The notes: generated by a model not told the origin, from the letters alone. DNA of 64,000 bases from Tribonema minus (GCA_017506865.1 JAFCMP010000001.1:868001-932000), one strand, 5' to 3'. Numbered from the stretch's first letter, positions 24,101 through 36,635 are shown. A program made the numbers and translations.

Positions 24101-24978
24101 GCTGCGCGACGCCGGCGGCGGACGCAGGGTCCGTGAGGGAGCGCTGCTGCAGCGGCGCGGCGCCGCCCGCCACGTCGCCCAGGGCCGCCGCAGCCTGGTG
24201 CTGCTGCAGCGCAGCCAGCTGCGCCGCTGCGCGCTTCTGCAGCTCCGCCTGCTGCGCCGCCGCCGCCTGCAGCTGCATGTGCTGCAGCGGCGCGCCGCCC
24301 GCCGCCGCCGCCGCCAGCGCCGCGGCCGCGTCCAGCGCCGACGCCGCGTCGACCGGCGACTGCTGCTGCTGCTGCTGCGCCTGCTGCGCTGGCGGCGGCG
24401 GCGCGGCGTCGCTGCGGTGCCCCATGGCCCTCTCCATCTCGCGCACGAGCTCCGGGTGCTGCGCTGCGAGGTGCTGTATCGACGCAATGTGGCTGCAGTA
24501 CTGCGGCCACTCCCCCAGGCGTCCCTTGAACTGCTCGAGCGCGAACATGCCGAAGCGGAACATCTTGCCCTCCGCACCGGGGCCCGGCGGCTTGCGCAGC
24601 GCCTCGAGGACGTAGCGCAGCGCGATGCCGAGCGTGATCGACGAGACGAGGCCCTGCTGGATGAGCATGCCGAAGAGCACGCCCGTGATGCGCAGCTCCT
24701 TCTCGGGGTACTTGTGGAAGAAGCGGTACTCGTCAAAGAGGTTGTGCACCATGCACGCAAAGATGTCCTGCTCGCGCTTGTCGTCCGACGCCTGGAAGCG
24801 TCGCAGCATCTCCAGCACCTCGGGGATGGACTGTTCGCTCGTGTAGATGCGCTGGAAGTACGCATTCGCCATCTCCATGATGTCGCTCGCGGGCTGCGAT
24901 GCCGCCGCCGCCGCCGCCGGCTGCTGCTGCTGCTGCTGCCCCGCAGCCGCTGCCGCCGCCGCCGCCTGCTGCTGAGCG

Positions 24979-25010
<32 letters not shown>

Positions 25011-25015
25011 TGCCA

Positions 25016-25047
<32 letters not shown>

Positions 25048-28000
25048 GGAGGCGTGGCGACCGCGCCCATGAGCTGCGCGAACGCCGGGTGCATGCGCTG
25101 CGCGGCGTCCGCCACCTGCTGCGCGGCGCCGCGGAGCTGCGCCGACGAGCCGAGTGCTGCCGCGCCGGGCAGGCCCGCCACGGCGCGCAGGCACGCCGCC
25201 AGCGCCTCTATGCAGAGCATGCACGAGATTCCGACGTCGCCATCCGCGGCGTTCGCCTGTGCCTGCAGAGAGCGAGCGGCAGGAGTGGCCGTACGTACGC
25301 GTGAGCACAGAGATGTATCGCAAACGTAGGGCGACTGCATGCGGTTCGCGTTGCTGCAAGAGCGCCGCCGTGCTGAAGGTTTCAAAGCACTAACCGGAAA
25401 CGATAACTGTAGAGTGACTTTTCCTCAGCGCCATGCACGCGCACATCTTGGCCACACCGGCAGGTGGCTTGCACGTCAGGGGCGGTGTGACTTGAATGGC
25501 GCATTTCAGCACCCGCATCGTCTGCAGTTCGCAGCAACCATCGCAATGCGAACAAACAAGCGCACAACTGCAAGGCAGGCCGCGCCAGCGCTCCGCGTGC
25601 GCCCCCCTTTCTCGCCGCCCTCACCTGCGACACGTCGCGCGGCAGCGCCGTCGCGACGTTCGTGTTGAGGAACGACAGCAGGCGCGCCGCGAACGGCTCG
25701 CCCTCGCGCCGCAGCCGCTCGGACGCCCACGCCTCAAGGTCGATGCGCTCACGCGCGGGCGCGTCCGCGCGCTCCGCGCCGTACGCAATGCACGCGAGGC
25801 AGATGGCGAACGGCGCGTCGTCCGAGCCCAGCAGCGCCGGCAGCGCCTCCGGCACGACGCGCGCGACGCGCAGCACGTGCGTCAGCGTCGGCAGCCCCGC
25901 GGCGTCCGCGTGGAACACCTCCTCGCACGAGTTGCGGAACAGGTGCGGGTTCACGGCGTGCAGGCGCCGCAGCAGCGCCGTGAGCAGCGGCGCGCGGTTC
26001 GGGCGGAAGTAGCGCGGCAGCAGGCGCGCGAGCAGCTCCTTGCGCAGCGCGCCGCCCGCGACGGGCGGCATCGCCGCGAGCGCCAGCAGCAGCAGCTCGG
26101 GGCATGCGTACGCCGCCGCCGCGAGCGTCTCGCGGATCGTCGCAAAGAGCTCCGCGTCCGCGGCGAGCGCGAGCAGCACCGCCACGAGGTCGAGGCTGAG
26201 CCACGCCTCATTGGGCGTCCCCGCCGCCGCCGCGTCCATGCCCTCCAGCGCCGCCTGGCGCTGCGGCGACGCCGCGAAGGAGTACAGCTGCGGCGGCGCC
26301 GCGATGAGCGCGCGCAGCAGCGACAGGTGGCCGCGGCGGTTCGCCCAGCGCCCGAAGACGACGTCCGGCGGCAGGTCCGCCTGCGCCGCACTGCGGTACA
26401 GCTGCAGCAGCACCGCGAGCCCCGCCTGGTCGGGGATGTCAAAGTCGTCGTGGTCGAGCGCGCGCGCCACCAGCTGCCAGTTCAACTGCGGCGGCAGCAG
26501 CGCGCGGGCGGCGGCGGAAACGGCGTGGGGATGCGGTGAGGCTGAGTGAGTGGCACAAAGTGCTGTGGGCTTGGCTGCAAAGAGTGCAATGCACTGTCTG
26601 TCGAATCATTCAGGTGCAGGCAATGCGAGCTAGAGGCAAAATAGAGCTCTCGTTATGAGGCAATGGATCTCTGGCAACTGCAAGCATTCGCAAACACACA
26701 CATTATGAGGGCACTCAAGACATGCTGCGGGCAGCGGTACGGTATGTGCACTCACTGGTTGCTTTCCTGAAGCACTATGATACACATTGTTGACAGCAGA
26801 TGAGTGATTGCCGCCCTAGCGACCCTTCTCCGTTGTTGCTCATGCATCGACACCGCCAATGAGCGCATAACTGCAACCCATAAGGGTGGCTGCCAGCAAC
26901 TGTGCCAGTTCAGCCACTCTCAACCATAACCCTAACCCCAACCCTAAACCTAACCCTAACCCTGTGCACAATAAGAAACTGCACCAGTGCACTGATAACA
27001 TATGCTTCGTTGGCCAACCAGGTACTGCGAAGTACATATGCATGTTCGTTTGCACAGGATCACTGACCTTAGATGCGTAGTCGGCAACCAGCACCTGCCG
27101 GACCACCTCCAGGTTCCACGTCCCCCCGCTGACGTCCTCCCTGCCCCCCCCCTGCCCCCCGCCGCCCCCCCCCGCGAGCAGGCTGCCTGTCAGCACGCTC
27201 GACAGGTCTGCGTCGCCGCCGCCGCGCGGCGCGCGCTGGTGCTCGCGCGCGAGCAGCGCCAGCAGGCGCGCCACCTGGCGCTCGTCTGCGGCGACGCCGC
27301 TCTCGCGGATCGCGCCGCGCAGCGCCGCCGCGCTGCTGGTGCACGCCGGCCCCATGTCCGCCAAAAACCCCGCCAGGCTCGCCTCCGCGCCCGCGATCGC
27401 GCCCGAGAGCGCCGCGAGGTCGCCGCGCAGCGCCGCCGCCGCGCCCGATCGTCCAAGGTAGTTCATCTCGCCGGCATGCTCCACGAAGAGCGGCGTGAGG
27501 CTGAGGTCGAGAGGCGCTCCGCTCCCGTTCGTGCTGCGCGGCGGTGCGTAGACGGCGGCAGGGGGGGGTGGGGGGGCGGGGGGGGGGGTAAGCTCAAGTG
27601 CCGATGCGCTCTAGTGATGGCAATCTTCAGCCGTTTCGCTTCAGCGCCGAGCTAACTGTGAACTTTGAGGCGAGCCCTGAATATCTGACAGCACCGAGTC
27701 ATGCAGCAGTGGGAGTATGCATTACAGACTGTAGAAACATTGAGCAGTCAACCCTGCCGCCGGCGTAGGTCCTCGCCGCTACAGACACTGTGATACACTT
27801 CTTGCTGGCGCACCTCGCCCTCTGTCTTGAACACGACCTCTCACGGCGCAAACCAGATAGGGACTACCAGCAAGACGCGTGTCAGGCATTGCGCTGCATG
27901 CTTAGCGGCCGCCACAAGCGCCACATGCATCGCGTTGCGGTGCCTTGTGCGCACAGCAGTACAGTCAGGGCCCAAGCGCCCGTGCCAGGCCTCACAGAAC

Positions 28001-29076
28001 CACCGGGCAGGGGCGGGTCGCGCATGTGTGGCGAGGGGGGGAGGGGGGGGGCGCACCTGGCGTTGCCGCTGTTAGCGACGCCTATCAGCGCCTGGTGCAC
28101 GTCGCGCAGCTTGCGAACGACGTCCTGCGTCTGCGCCGCGTCCTTGCCGTCCGACGCCGCGTCCACGTTGAGCAGGTGCACGAGCAGCGCCTGCAGCACA
28201 GCAGCGCTGAGCACGCCGGAACCGCCCGCAGCGAGTTCTGCGGAGCGCGCCTTCAGGAACCGCGCAGCCTCCGTGCGCGTGCCCTCTGACTGCGCCTGCG
28301 CGAGCCCCAGTCCCAGCGCTATCGACTGCGGGAGGCTGAGCTTGAGCGCCTTGGTGAGCGCTGTCAGGTAGTCCGCGGTGAGCGGCGGGACTTGAAGTTG
28401 GTGCGGACCTTCCGCGTCGTCGGCGGGCCCGCCGTTACTGCCGCCGCGCGCTGCGGCCGCGGCGCCTTCGAGCGCTTGGCAGAGGAGGCTCACAAAATTC
28501 GCGGAGCCCGCTGCCTGCGCGACCTCGTGCTGCAGCAGCAGCAGCCGCGGTGACTGGGGGGAGTTGTCCCTGGTGAGCTCCTTCTGGTAGCCCTGGCCCA
28601 GGTCTAGCGCGTCCAGCAAGCACTGTATCAGGTAGACCTTGGACTCTGCGGGCGGGGAAGGGGCGTGCATGGGGTAAATGGGGGAAGTGCCCGCAGCAGT
28701 TGCCTCAAACTGTCAGCTCCGAGCGCGAGAACGGCCAGTGATTGGAGGCAGTGATAAGCTCTGGACCATGAACGAGTGTCCTGGCCTAGATGGTGTACTG
28801 CTCATAGTACTTCCTTTGAAGAACGGCCAGGGCGAATATTGTGAACATGAGTGGTTCACGGGCAAGAAGCTCAACATCAAAAGCTCATCGCTTGCCACAC
28901 ACTCTCTGCTCTTGCACGAGGCCAAGACGCATCGCTGAGGGCTGCTGCAGATTGAAAACGCACACGGAAAAATAGCTCATGCACTCACCGTGGCCATACA
29001 AGTTGACCAGCTGATTGAGCTCCGCGACGCTGCTCTTGAGGTTTTTCTTCGTAAGATTTGAGACTAGATACCGGAT
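15134..29076 (-). CDS. NOT1: CCR4-NOT complex scaffold NOT1 (5' exon unresolved)
   Basis: NOT1 is the cytoplasmic scaffold of the deadenylase that shortens mRNA poly(A) tails. Exons on the minus strand: 29076-28989, 28645-28057, 27533-27068, 26485-25625, 25262-22713, 21982-21281, 20804-20580, 19738-19037, 18468-17926, 17393-16986, 16331-16095 and 15628-15134. All phases agree, giving 2621 residues without a short first exon. Order of domains: N-terminal HEAT repeats ([13 protein letters not shown]), then [18 protein letters not shown], the MIF4G domain that binds the CAF1 nuclease ([17 protein letters not shown] ... [13 protein letters not shown]), the CNOT9-binding domain ([20 protein letters not shown]), and the NOT1 superfamily domain at the C-terminus ([35 protein letters not shown]). 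The animal protein has about 2376 residues; the excess is Gln and Ala runs. The starting exon must lie between 29077 and about 29700. Confidence 0.95.
15781..15980 (-). repeat. Two decayed copies of the penultimate NOT1 exon end
   Basis: The end of exon 16331-16095 (coding [15 protein letters not shown] plus donor GTGCGC) is copied at 15921-15980, donor kept, about 170 bp into the intron. A shorter piece (15781-15811, sharing AGCGCCTGCACGTTGTGCTG) lies further on. Confidence 0.85.
16808..16850 (-). repeat. Decoy copy of NOT1 exon 17393-16986 end
   Basis: CACCTTGAGGTTG..TGAACGG at 16812 on repeats the exon end at 16984-17010 (PDPFTPNLK with donor GTGA), about 174 bp into the following intron, with substitutions but an intact GT. 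Confidence 0.7.
20163..20660 (-). repeat. Four-fold tandem repeat of a NOT1 exon end
   Basis: The end of exon 20804-20580 ([20 protein letters not shown] with donor GTGAGC) recurs at about 20441-20520, 20294-20370 and, more decayed, 20178-20245. Spacing is about 138-147 bp. The 20441 copy keeps GAG|GTGAGTG, and the 20294 copy has CTCC..ACG with a mutated donor (GAG|ATGAGG). Most of this 841-bp intron is therefore made of exon-derived DNA. Confidence 0.92.
24898..25053 (-). repeat. CAG/CTG triplet repeats coding poly-Gln in NOT1
   Basis: Runs of CTG/CTC on the plus strand (CAG in the message) encode two Gln tracts of ten or more residues and flanking Ala runs within exon 25262-22713, between the HEAT segment and the FQRIY block. 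Triplet repeats of this kind vary in length between individuals. Confidence 0.85.
26925..26963. repeat. Interstitial telomere-like repeat
   Basis: A degenerate array of CCCTAA units (ACCATAACCCTAACCCC and following) lies in a NOT1 intron. Shorter arrays occur at 17882-17899, 29563-29615, 57666-57696 and 61196-61295, and a long degenerate one at 44590-44903. None is at the end of the window. Confidence 0.75.
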
Positions 29077-29796
29077 CTGCCAGAACACTGGGGATGCGAA
29101 CATCGCGGTCGCTAGTGATCGCGGGGCCGCTGCTTCCTCACAGCGGATCGCCGCATCTCGTTATCGCTGCAGGTGCAAGTGGCGGTGTCGAGGGACACAC
29201 AGTGAGGTCAGCACTAGGGGCAGCTGAGCCACTGAAAGATGTCTGCGAGAGCCAGAGGAGCCAACCAACGATGCGGACGACATGCAACACTGGTGTGACG
29301 ATTGAAGCTTTGATGACAGGGGCAGGCAAGCCCACAGCTGCGAGCCCGCCCTCCCTTGCCACAATATCCTGCAAAGCGAACAAAAAGTCTCCTTCTGCTG
29401 GCCGCGTCCTCACCTTTTTTTTTCTATGAAGCCATGCCCACACACTGAGGCTGCCAGTTGCACGAACTAGATCAGCTGCACGCTCTGTGGCCTCCCTCGC
29501 TGCTCCTGCCTCTCTCGCTTGCACTCCTGGCAGGCTAGGTTTACTCGATCACTGTTAACTCGCGAGTCTTAGGGTTAGGATTAGCGTTCGGCTAACCCTA
29601 GCCCTAACCCTAAGTCTACTCCCTCTGGACATTGGGAACCAGAGAATAAAAACAGGGTAGGTAGGTAGGCTCAGTGAAACGTGACAGTTGAAACAGAGAG
29701 TACATCACTCTCTGAGATTCATGGCATGCCAGAGTCTCGTCGAAAGAACGTGACCAACAATCCACAACACTTGCAGCAATTACTGAGGCCACAGGA
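29077..29796. promoter_or_regulatory. Divergent interval between NOT1 and the TRAF/SAM gene
   Basis: This interval must contain the first NOT1 exon (minus) and both promoters. A possible donor AAG|GTGAGG is seen near 29422 on the minus strand, but no upstream in-frame ATG could be tied to it with confidence. A CCCTAA array lies at 29563-29615. CAGTTGAAAC at about 29687 is a partial match to the promoter motif described elsewhere. Confidence 0.45.
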
Positions 29797-32700
29797 ATGG
29801 CTGCTCCCATTCTGGATTGGACCTCCCTGCAGTCGTCCTTGCTGGAACATGTCGACAAGCTGCTGCCGCCAACCTCAGAGCCCTCAGGCACAGACGCGGC
29901 TGGTGCCACTCGCGACTTCTTCACACCTCGAACAGCGCCAGCTCGCCAGCGACAGTACGAGACCTGGACGAACCCCACCTCGAGCAAGATGGACGCCATT
30001 CTCGACAGGCTCAGGGAGCAGCAGGCCCACCTACAGGCGATGGACCGCGCGCACAGGCAGCAGGTGGAGGCCCTCTCCCTGGACTCGCGCGTCCTGCAGA
30101 GAAGGGTCGAGGGCCTGGAGCTCAAGCTGGCCGCGCACCAGGCCTCCGCCTCCGAGGCCCTCGCCGCGGCGCAGCGCCTCGAGACAGTCGGCATGCAGCT
30201 GACGGCGCGCCAGGACCAGGCGGAGGCGCGCGCCGCGGGCGCCGCCGAGCGCGCTGCGGACCTCGCGCAGCGCGTCCTTGCGGCGGAGGCGCGGCTTCAC
30301 CTCACGCTCGCGCCCGCGGAGGTGCAGGGCATCGTGGCGACGCTGCTCGACCCGGCGCGCGCGCAGCTCGAGGCGCGCATCGCGCAGGTCGCGCGCGGCA
30401 TCGGCACGCTCTCCGAGGGCCTCGCGGCGTCCTCGGCCGCACAGTCGGACGCGCACCGCGGCGGTGGCGGCGGCGGCGGCGGCGGCGGCACAGGCTCCGC
30501 CGTCCAGGCGGCGCTCGCGGCGGCGGACGCGGCGCGCCTGGCGCAACGCGTCGTGCAGGTCGAGGCGCGGCTGCAGGCGCACGAGGCGGCGACGGAGCAG
30601 AAGCTGGCGGCGGCGCTGGAGCGCGTGGAGGCGGCGCTGCGGCGCGCGGAGGAGGCGGGCGGCGCCGCCGCGGCGCGCGCCGCCGCGGAGGCGCGGCGCG
30701 ACATGGCGCAGCTGCTGCACGCGCGCACCGCGGAGAGCGGCGCGCAGCTGGAGGCGGTGGCGGCGCAGGTGCGCAGCGGTGCGCTATTCTTTCTGTGACT
30801 ATGTATAGCGGGTTGTGCAGGCTGAAGTGGGCTCCGCTCGAATGTCGACGAGCGGCAGCATTGTCTGCGCGTGGCGGCACTTTGTCGCTGCTGCCTGGAA
30901 TGGGCGGCGGCGCTGTGTAGCACGGCGCAGGAGGCCGCGGGTGTGCACGTGGTCGTGCTGCAGCGCTGCAGCAGCGCGGGCACTGCAGGGCGGGTGTGGT
31001 ACGTACATCGCAGCATTGCTGCCACACCAGCTGTTGCATTCCCCCTATTTTGCTAGAACATTGCCGGTGGGTATAGCTCATCTACAGCATGTATACATGT
31101 ACTTTGAAGTATGTGTGTGTGCAAATGCAGACAAACACGCCGCCGATTGCTTGCGGGGCATGGCATTTGCAGCACTGGAACGTTCTGCCATGTGCTGCTG
31201 CTAGCGCAATTTTCGCGTCAGAACTCGCGTTATCCGGACTCATACTCAGCGCGGCGCTGACACTAAATTCATCCTCAAATCCACCTACCCATATACCCCC
31301 CGCCATCGTTACTTCAACTCAAGCTGAGCACAGTACCCCCTACTCCTGCCCCTAAACATGCCTATCCCCTTGCGCAGTTGGAGAAACTGAGGACCAGGGC
31401 GGCCGCGTGGGACTCCCTGCCGGGCGCGCTGACCAAAGTCAGGACGGACCTCGGCAACATGACGGAGGACGCGCATGCGGACGTTATCAGCAGGTTAGCG
31501 CTGCTGCATCTTTGTGACTGCAACCCTAACCCTAGTAACAATTAGTCAAGCGCCAGGGCGGACCTCGGCAACATGACGGAGAACGCAGACGTGGACGTCA
31601 TCAGCAGGCGATGAGCGCTGCTGCATCTTTGTAACTGCAACGTAGCCCTAGCAGGTGAAAAGAGCTGCCGGGTTGGCGTAATTTGATATAGGATTCTAAC
31701 GTATCCCTGGGGGCCGACATTGGCCGTCGGGCAACAGACGGAAGACATGACATCGACGTCATCAGCAGGCGATGAGCGCTGCCGCACTGTCGTAACCTCA
31801 ACCCTTGAATATAGTTAAATTGTCCGTCTTTGTAACGACCCCGCAACCGCTGCGCGGCGCAGGATTCAGCGGCTGGCGGAGGAGGCGGATAGGGATCGCC
31901 GCGACGCACGCGCCGCCGCCGCGCAGCTGCGCGCCGCCGCGCAGGACGGCGCCGAGGCGGCGCGGCGCGGCGCCGAGGACGCCGCGCGCGCGTCATCGCT
32001 CGGCCTGGCCGTTCTGCAGGTACGCATGTACTCTAAAAATATACACGTACTCGTGTATGAAAACGAATCAAAAGACCGCAGAGCTCTAGGTATGTTGCTG
32101 CGAAGTTATTGTTATTTCAGTGATCAGATACTTGCGCAGCTGGTGCCGCGCGCGCGTCATCGCTCGGCCTGGCCGCGCTGCAGGTGTGCATACACTCGAC
32201 GAGTATATATGAACATAAATATGAAGTGATACTTGAGCGTGACAGCTGCTGCCGGCGACGTGCCAGCTCGGGTTGCGGTCTGAGCTCTGCCGCAATACCC
32301 CTCGTAACGCTCTTGGAGCTGTCACTGCCGCAAGTCTCACGCCGTGACCGCCGCAGATGGGGTTGCAGATTTTTCGTCACTTGCTGGAGCAAGTCAGCGG
32401 TATGCGCTGTTGCGAGGGTGCAGCTGGTGACAGCGTTCGACTTCATTTTGAGGGTCTTGGCGAACGTGAATGACCAGTGAACCGATCGTTGATTAGGCGA
32501 ATGACCTGGTCTAGCAGCCGCTACCTCGACTTCAACCCGCGCTGTGCGCTGCTGCGGCACCAGCCCTTGCGCCGCGCTGTGCTCACAGACACCCGCTGCG
32601 CTGCCGCAGCAGCCTCCGCCCTCACACGCTCCGCGCCGCCTTTGCTGAACGCTGCTGTAGCACGAGGTGCGCTCCATGGCGACGGCCATGCACGGCGCGC

Positions 32701-35700
32701 TCGCGGCGCTACGATCGGACGCGGCAGCGGACGCGGCGGCGGCAGCAGCGGCAGCGGCACCTGCGCACCCCGCCGCCGCCGCCACGGACGCCGCCGGCAG
32801 CGCGGCGCGCGCAGGTGCCCAGCGCGGTTCGTGGGCTGCGCGGCAGCAGCCTACGGCGGCAGGTGTGCAACTCTCGTTGTTTATGGCTGTCTATGTGCTG
32901 CGTCGTGTGGGCTACTTTTCTTTGTTTTGAGGCAGTGCGTTTGGTGGTTGTTGACATCCCCGTCCCAGGCAGCTACAGCTACTTGGCAGCTGGCATGGGT
33001 AGGTTACGCGCATCACACACCGTGGAGGACGAGGACTTTGATGTCAGTGGGACAAGGTAGGCCGTCGCGATGTCCGCGCGATGGCGCGGGCGCTCGCTTG
33101 CCTGCGCTGAGCGGTGATGGCTAATGCATAAAGGCTATGGTTGTGTACATGCATGTTTATGTCCAAAAAAGCATTTGCGCCCGCAGCGCAACGCCGCATT
33201 GATGCTGCCGTTTCCGACACACACCCCTTGTGTCCTGCTGCGCTACCGCGCCAGGGCGCCTGGGCCGCAGCCCTGTACATTATGGAAACGGATCAGAAGA
33301 TCGTGGAGCTCTAGGTGACAAGGAGTTGGCCGCAAGTGCCTTCCACCAGTAACCGTGGTTGCCGCTGCTGCAGTAACTGGCCACGAGTCAAACAGTGCCA
33401 TCATATCCACAGTAGTCAAAAGACGTCTGTGTACAAGCTTTCCCCGTCATCGAGAGCGTCAGAGCACGGGCGCACCTGCCACAGCGATAACGCTTCGTTC
33501 GTTCATTTCCGCCGCCGCGCGCGCCTCAGGCCCGGGCGCCGTGGAGCGCCGCGCGCTCGGCCGCGCCGCCTTCGGCCTGCAGCCCGGCGCCACGTACATG
33601 GCGCCGCTCAACGACAGCGACGCATACAGCGGCTACGGCGGCGGCGGCGCGCAGGGGTACTCGCGCAGCAGCGGCAGCGGCGGCGGCAGCGGCGGCGGGC
33701 TCACTGTGGACTTGCGGCGGCCGGCGCTGGGCATGCCGGAGCCGCACCCGAGCGTGTCGACGGCGCTGTCGGGGTCGCTGGCGTCGTCGCCTGATGCATC
33801 GCCAGTGCATGTGGCGTCGCTGCGCGGGCTGGCGCGCGGCGGCGGCGGCGGCGATGAGCAGCCGCCGCAGCAGCGGCAGGCGGGCGGCGCCGCGCCGCCG
33901 CAGAGGGCGGCGGACGCGGCCGCGCCGCCGCCGCAGCAGCAGCAGCAGCGAGCGGCGGGCGGCAGCGGCGCTCCCTCCTCTGTGCTGTGGGAGGCGGGGC
34001 AGCTTGGCAGTAAGCTCGCAGCACCCGCTGCAGCATCGGCTGCGTTGCCCGTCACCAGTAGGGCCGGCGGCGCTGACAACAGGCCAGCGACGGCGCCAGG
34101 CTACCGCACCGGCCTGCACCCGCTGGCAGCACCGGCGCAGGACGCGCACGGCAGCAGCAGCGCGCCGCCGCTGCCGCCGCCGCAGCAGTCGCCGGTGCCG
34201 GCGCCGCTCCTGTCGCCAACCGCCGCAGCGGCTGCCGCCGGCGCCGCCGTCTCCGCCTCCGCCGCCGCCAGCGAGAGCGCGCAGTGCAGCTTCTGCCTGC
34301 GGCGCGTGCTGCGCGGCGACATGGGCGCGCACCTGCAGGCGTGCGAGCTGCGCATGGTGCCGTGCCCGCGCGGCTGCGGCGCGCGCATGCTCGTGCGCAA
34401 CGTGGAGCGCCACGCCGAGGCGTGCGCCGCAGGTGAGGGCAGCTGCTGCCGCTGGGTACGCAGGTATGAAAATTCATACTTTGAACGCAGTCGCCTCTCT
34501 GCAGCGCCGCGCCGCATGCGATGGGGGTTCTGCGATGAGCAATGCGCGCAGGAAGTGGCGCTGCACGCGCGCCTGCGGCGCGCTGCGCAGCACAGGTCTG
34601 GCCCTGCGCTGCGCGGCGCGCGCGAAGAGCGCAGGCGTGTGGTGTGTGTGTGGTAAACCGGATGATACATGTTGGCGCGTTGGTGCACGGTGCGGAAGCC
34701 GCGTGCGCGCGCTGCTGCTGCGGCGGCACTCACGTGCCTCTGCGCTCTGCCGTGCAGCAAGGCACGCGCAGCAGCCAGGCGTCAGCGCTCTGGGGGGCAG
34801 TAAGGCACTCGAAGGACGTGTACTTTGTTGTCTCCAGCTTGAATCCCATCCAGTGTGCGCGACCTTTGTAGTGTGACACTACATCATGTACGACGAGTCC
34901 GCCGCCAGCTACCGGCGCGCGTAAGAGGGTGCCAGAAGCCTGATGCAGCGCGAAGACCTGCTGAAACACAATGCTCCGTCTTCACGGCACGGCGCATGGT
35001 ACGAGGGGCCATTTTCACTCATCACCATAGACCTTCTCACGATGACATGCAACACAGAGCAGTATCACAGAGCAGTATCACGATGCGCCAATTCACCGAG
35101 TGCGCCTCTCCTTCAAACGCCGCCGTGTCCGCCCGGCAGGAACGCTGCCGCTCACGCAGCAGCAGCAGCAGCAACGCCGCGCCAGCGACGGCGCCGCGGA
35201 CGGCGCCGCCGCCACGGACGCGTGCCGCCACTGCGGCGCCGCCACGACGCAGCGCGCCGCGCACGAGGCCGCATGCTCCGCACGCCCCGTGCGCTGCCCG
35301 CGCTGCCTGTCGGCGCTCCCCTTCTGCGACCTGCCGGCGCACGTCGCGGCGTGCGGCGGCAGCGGCGCCGGCAGCGGAGGAGCGGCGTCGCCGCCGCCGC
35401 GGCCGCCGTCCGGCCCGCCTCCGAGCTCGAGCTCGGGGGGGGCGGGGCACGGCGCACTGCCACAGGGCGGGCGCACGGTTGCGGAGGTGCGGCACTGGAC
35501 GCGCAAGGGGGTGGCAGCGTGGGTCAGCGAGGAGCTGGGGATGCCGGACGTTGCGTCGGTGTTCCTGCAGAACAGGTAGGGCGTGTGCAGGGGCGATGCG
35601 CTGTCACTGCCGACTTGACTCTGCCGGCGGCGGGCGGCAGCAACGGGCAGTGCGCTTAAGTGCCCCCCCAACAAAGCGGCGCTCTCAAGTCTTCCCCCCC

Positions 35701-36635
35701 CCGGGCACTGCGCTTTCTCTCTAGGCTCAGGGACAGCACAACGGCGGAGCCCCTACCCGCACTGCGTTTTCTCTGCAGGGGCAGCGCAGTGGCAGCCGGC
35801 GAGGTGTCGCAGCGGGCTGCTGCGGCGGCGGCAGCGCGTCAGCTGAGGCAGCCCGCCGCCGTCCATGTGTGCTGTGCGGCAGCACGCAGGCGCTGTGCCG
35901 AGCACTCATGTCGCACTGTGCGGATTGACATGCAGGGGTCTCACTGTGCGCCTGCCTTGTGCGGCGCTGAGCACGTGCAGCACCGCTCCCCTTGCTGCCA
36001 ACTGATTCTGAGGTACCAGAGTGCAGCCGCTGTGCGTGTCTTTTCAGCATACCCATCGCAGTGTCAACGGCGCAGCGCGAGCCCAGCCACTTTTGACAGT
36101 GCTCGAACAGTGTCACGGCAGCTCGGAGGGGTACTACATGCTCCCACCCTCAGTGCAGGTGCACACGCGTCGCAGGAGCTGTGGCGCTGCTCAACTCCGT
36201 GGGTGCGCTGCGGCCCTGCACGCCCCGTGGCGTGCGCGTCCGCGACCCACGACCATCGCTACAAATGCGCCAGTCACTGCTCTCCGACTGCGCCGCTTTC
36301 TGATGCCTTCCTCCACACCGCGAATCACCAGCGACGCACTTCACGCGTGCGATGCTGCCCATGCGCGCTCGCCCCTCAGGGTCAACGGCGCCGCGCTGCT
36401 CGACCTGACGGACAGGGACCTCGCGCACCCCGTGGAGGGCCTCGGCATCCGCGACGGCGCGCGGCGCGAGCGCATCCTCGCGTGCGTGCGCGCCATGCGC
36501 GACGAGGAGGAGGACGCGCGGCACAGCGGCGGCAGCGGCGGCGGCGGCGGCGGCAGCGCGTCGGGCACCGAGACGGGTTCGGAGCGCGGTCACGAGAGCG
36601 CGGAGTCCGGCGACGATGACGACTGGGAGGGGTGA
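29797..36635 (+). CDS. Coiled-coil, TRAF-type zinc finger and SAM domain protein
   Basis: Exons 29797-30768, 31378-31493, 31863-32019, 32661-32862, 33530-34432, 35140-35575 and 36380-36635 join in phase to 1013 residues. Residues 1-60 are a non-repetitive head. About 65-480 is Ala/Glu/Arg-rich coiled coil (MDAILDRLREQQAHLQAMDR on). A low-complexity Gly/Pro/Gln region follows. About 733-781 is a pair of TRAF-type fingers (CSFCLRRVLRGDMGAHLQAC, then CPRGCGARMLVRNVERHAEAC), and about 809-854 a second pair (CRHCGAATTQRAAHEAAC, CPRCLSALPFCDLPAHVAAC). About 900-985 is a SAM domain (VAAWVSEELGMPDVASVFLQ, then LLDLTDRDLAHPVEGLGI) split by an intron. The acidic end is SGDDDDWEG. The architecture suggests an oligomeric adaptor; no specific function can be assigned. 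The exon 5-6 join is the least certain. Confidence 0.82.
31549..31803 (+). repeat. Two extra copies of exon 2 end filling intron 2
   Basis: The exon end GACCTCGGCAACATGACGGA...ATCAGCAG (real copy 31446-31493) plus about 35 bp of intron is repeated at 31561-31640 (period 115) and, more decayed, 31718-31803. In both copies the donor GT has become GC (CAG|GCGATGAG). These copies make up most of the 369-bp intron. Confidence 0.92.
32141..32186 (+). repeat. Decoy copy of exon 3 end with intact donor
   Basis: CGCGCGCGTCATCGCTCGGCC..CTGCAG|GTGTGC repeats the end of exon 31863-32019 (ARASSLGLAVLQ with donor GTACGC) about 160 bp downstream. Confidence 0.85.

Noticed and set aside
23322..25304. A 660-residue open frame on the plus strand
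   Set aside because: It is Arg/Leu-rich and lies exactly antisense to the NOT1 exon 25262-22713. High GC in the true frame keeps the opposite strand free of stops. The same applies to long frames at 25496-26539, 9912-10574, 12686-13317 (other frames), 14639-15466 and 17097-17825.
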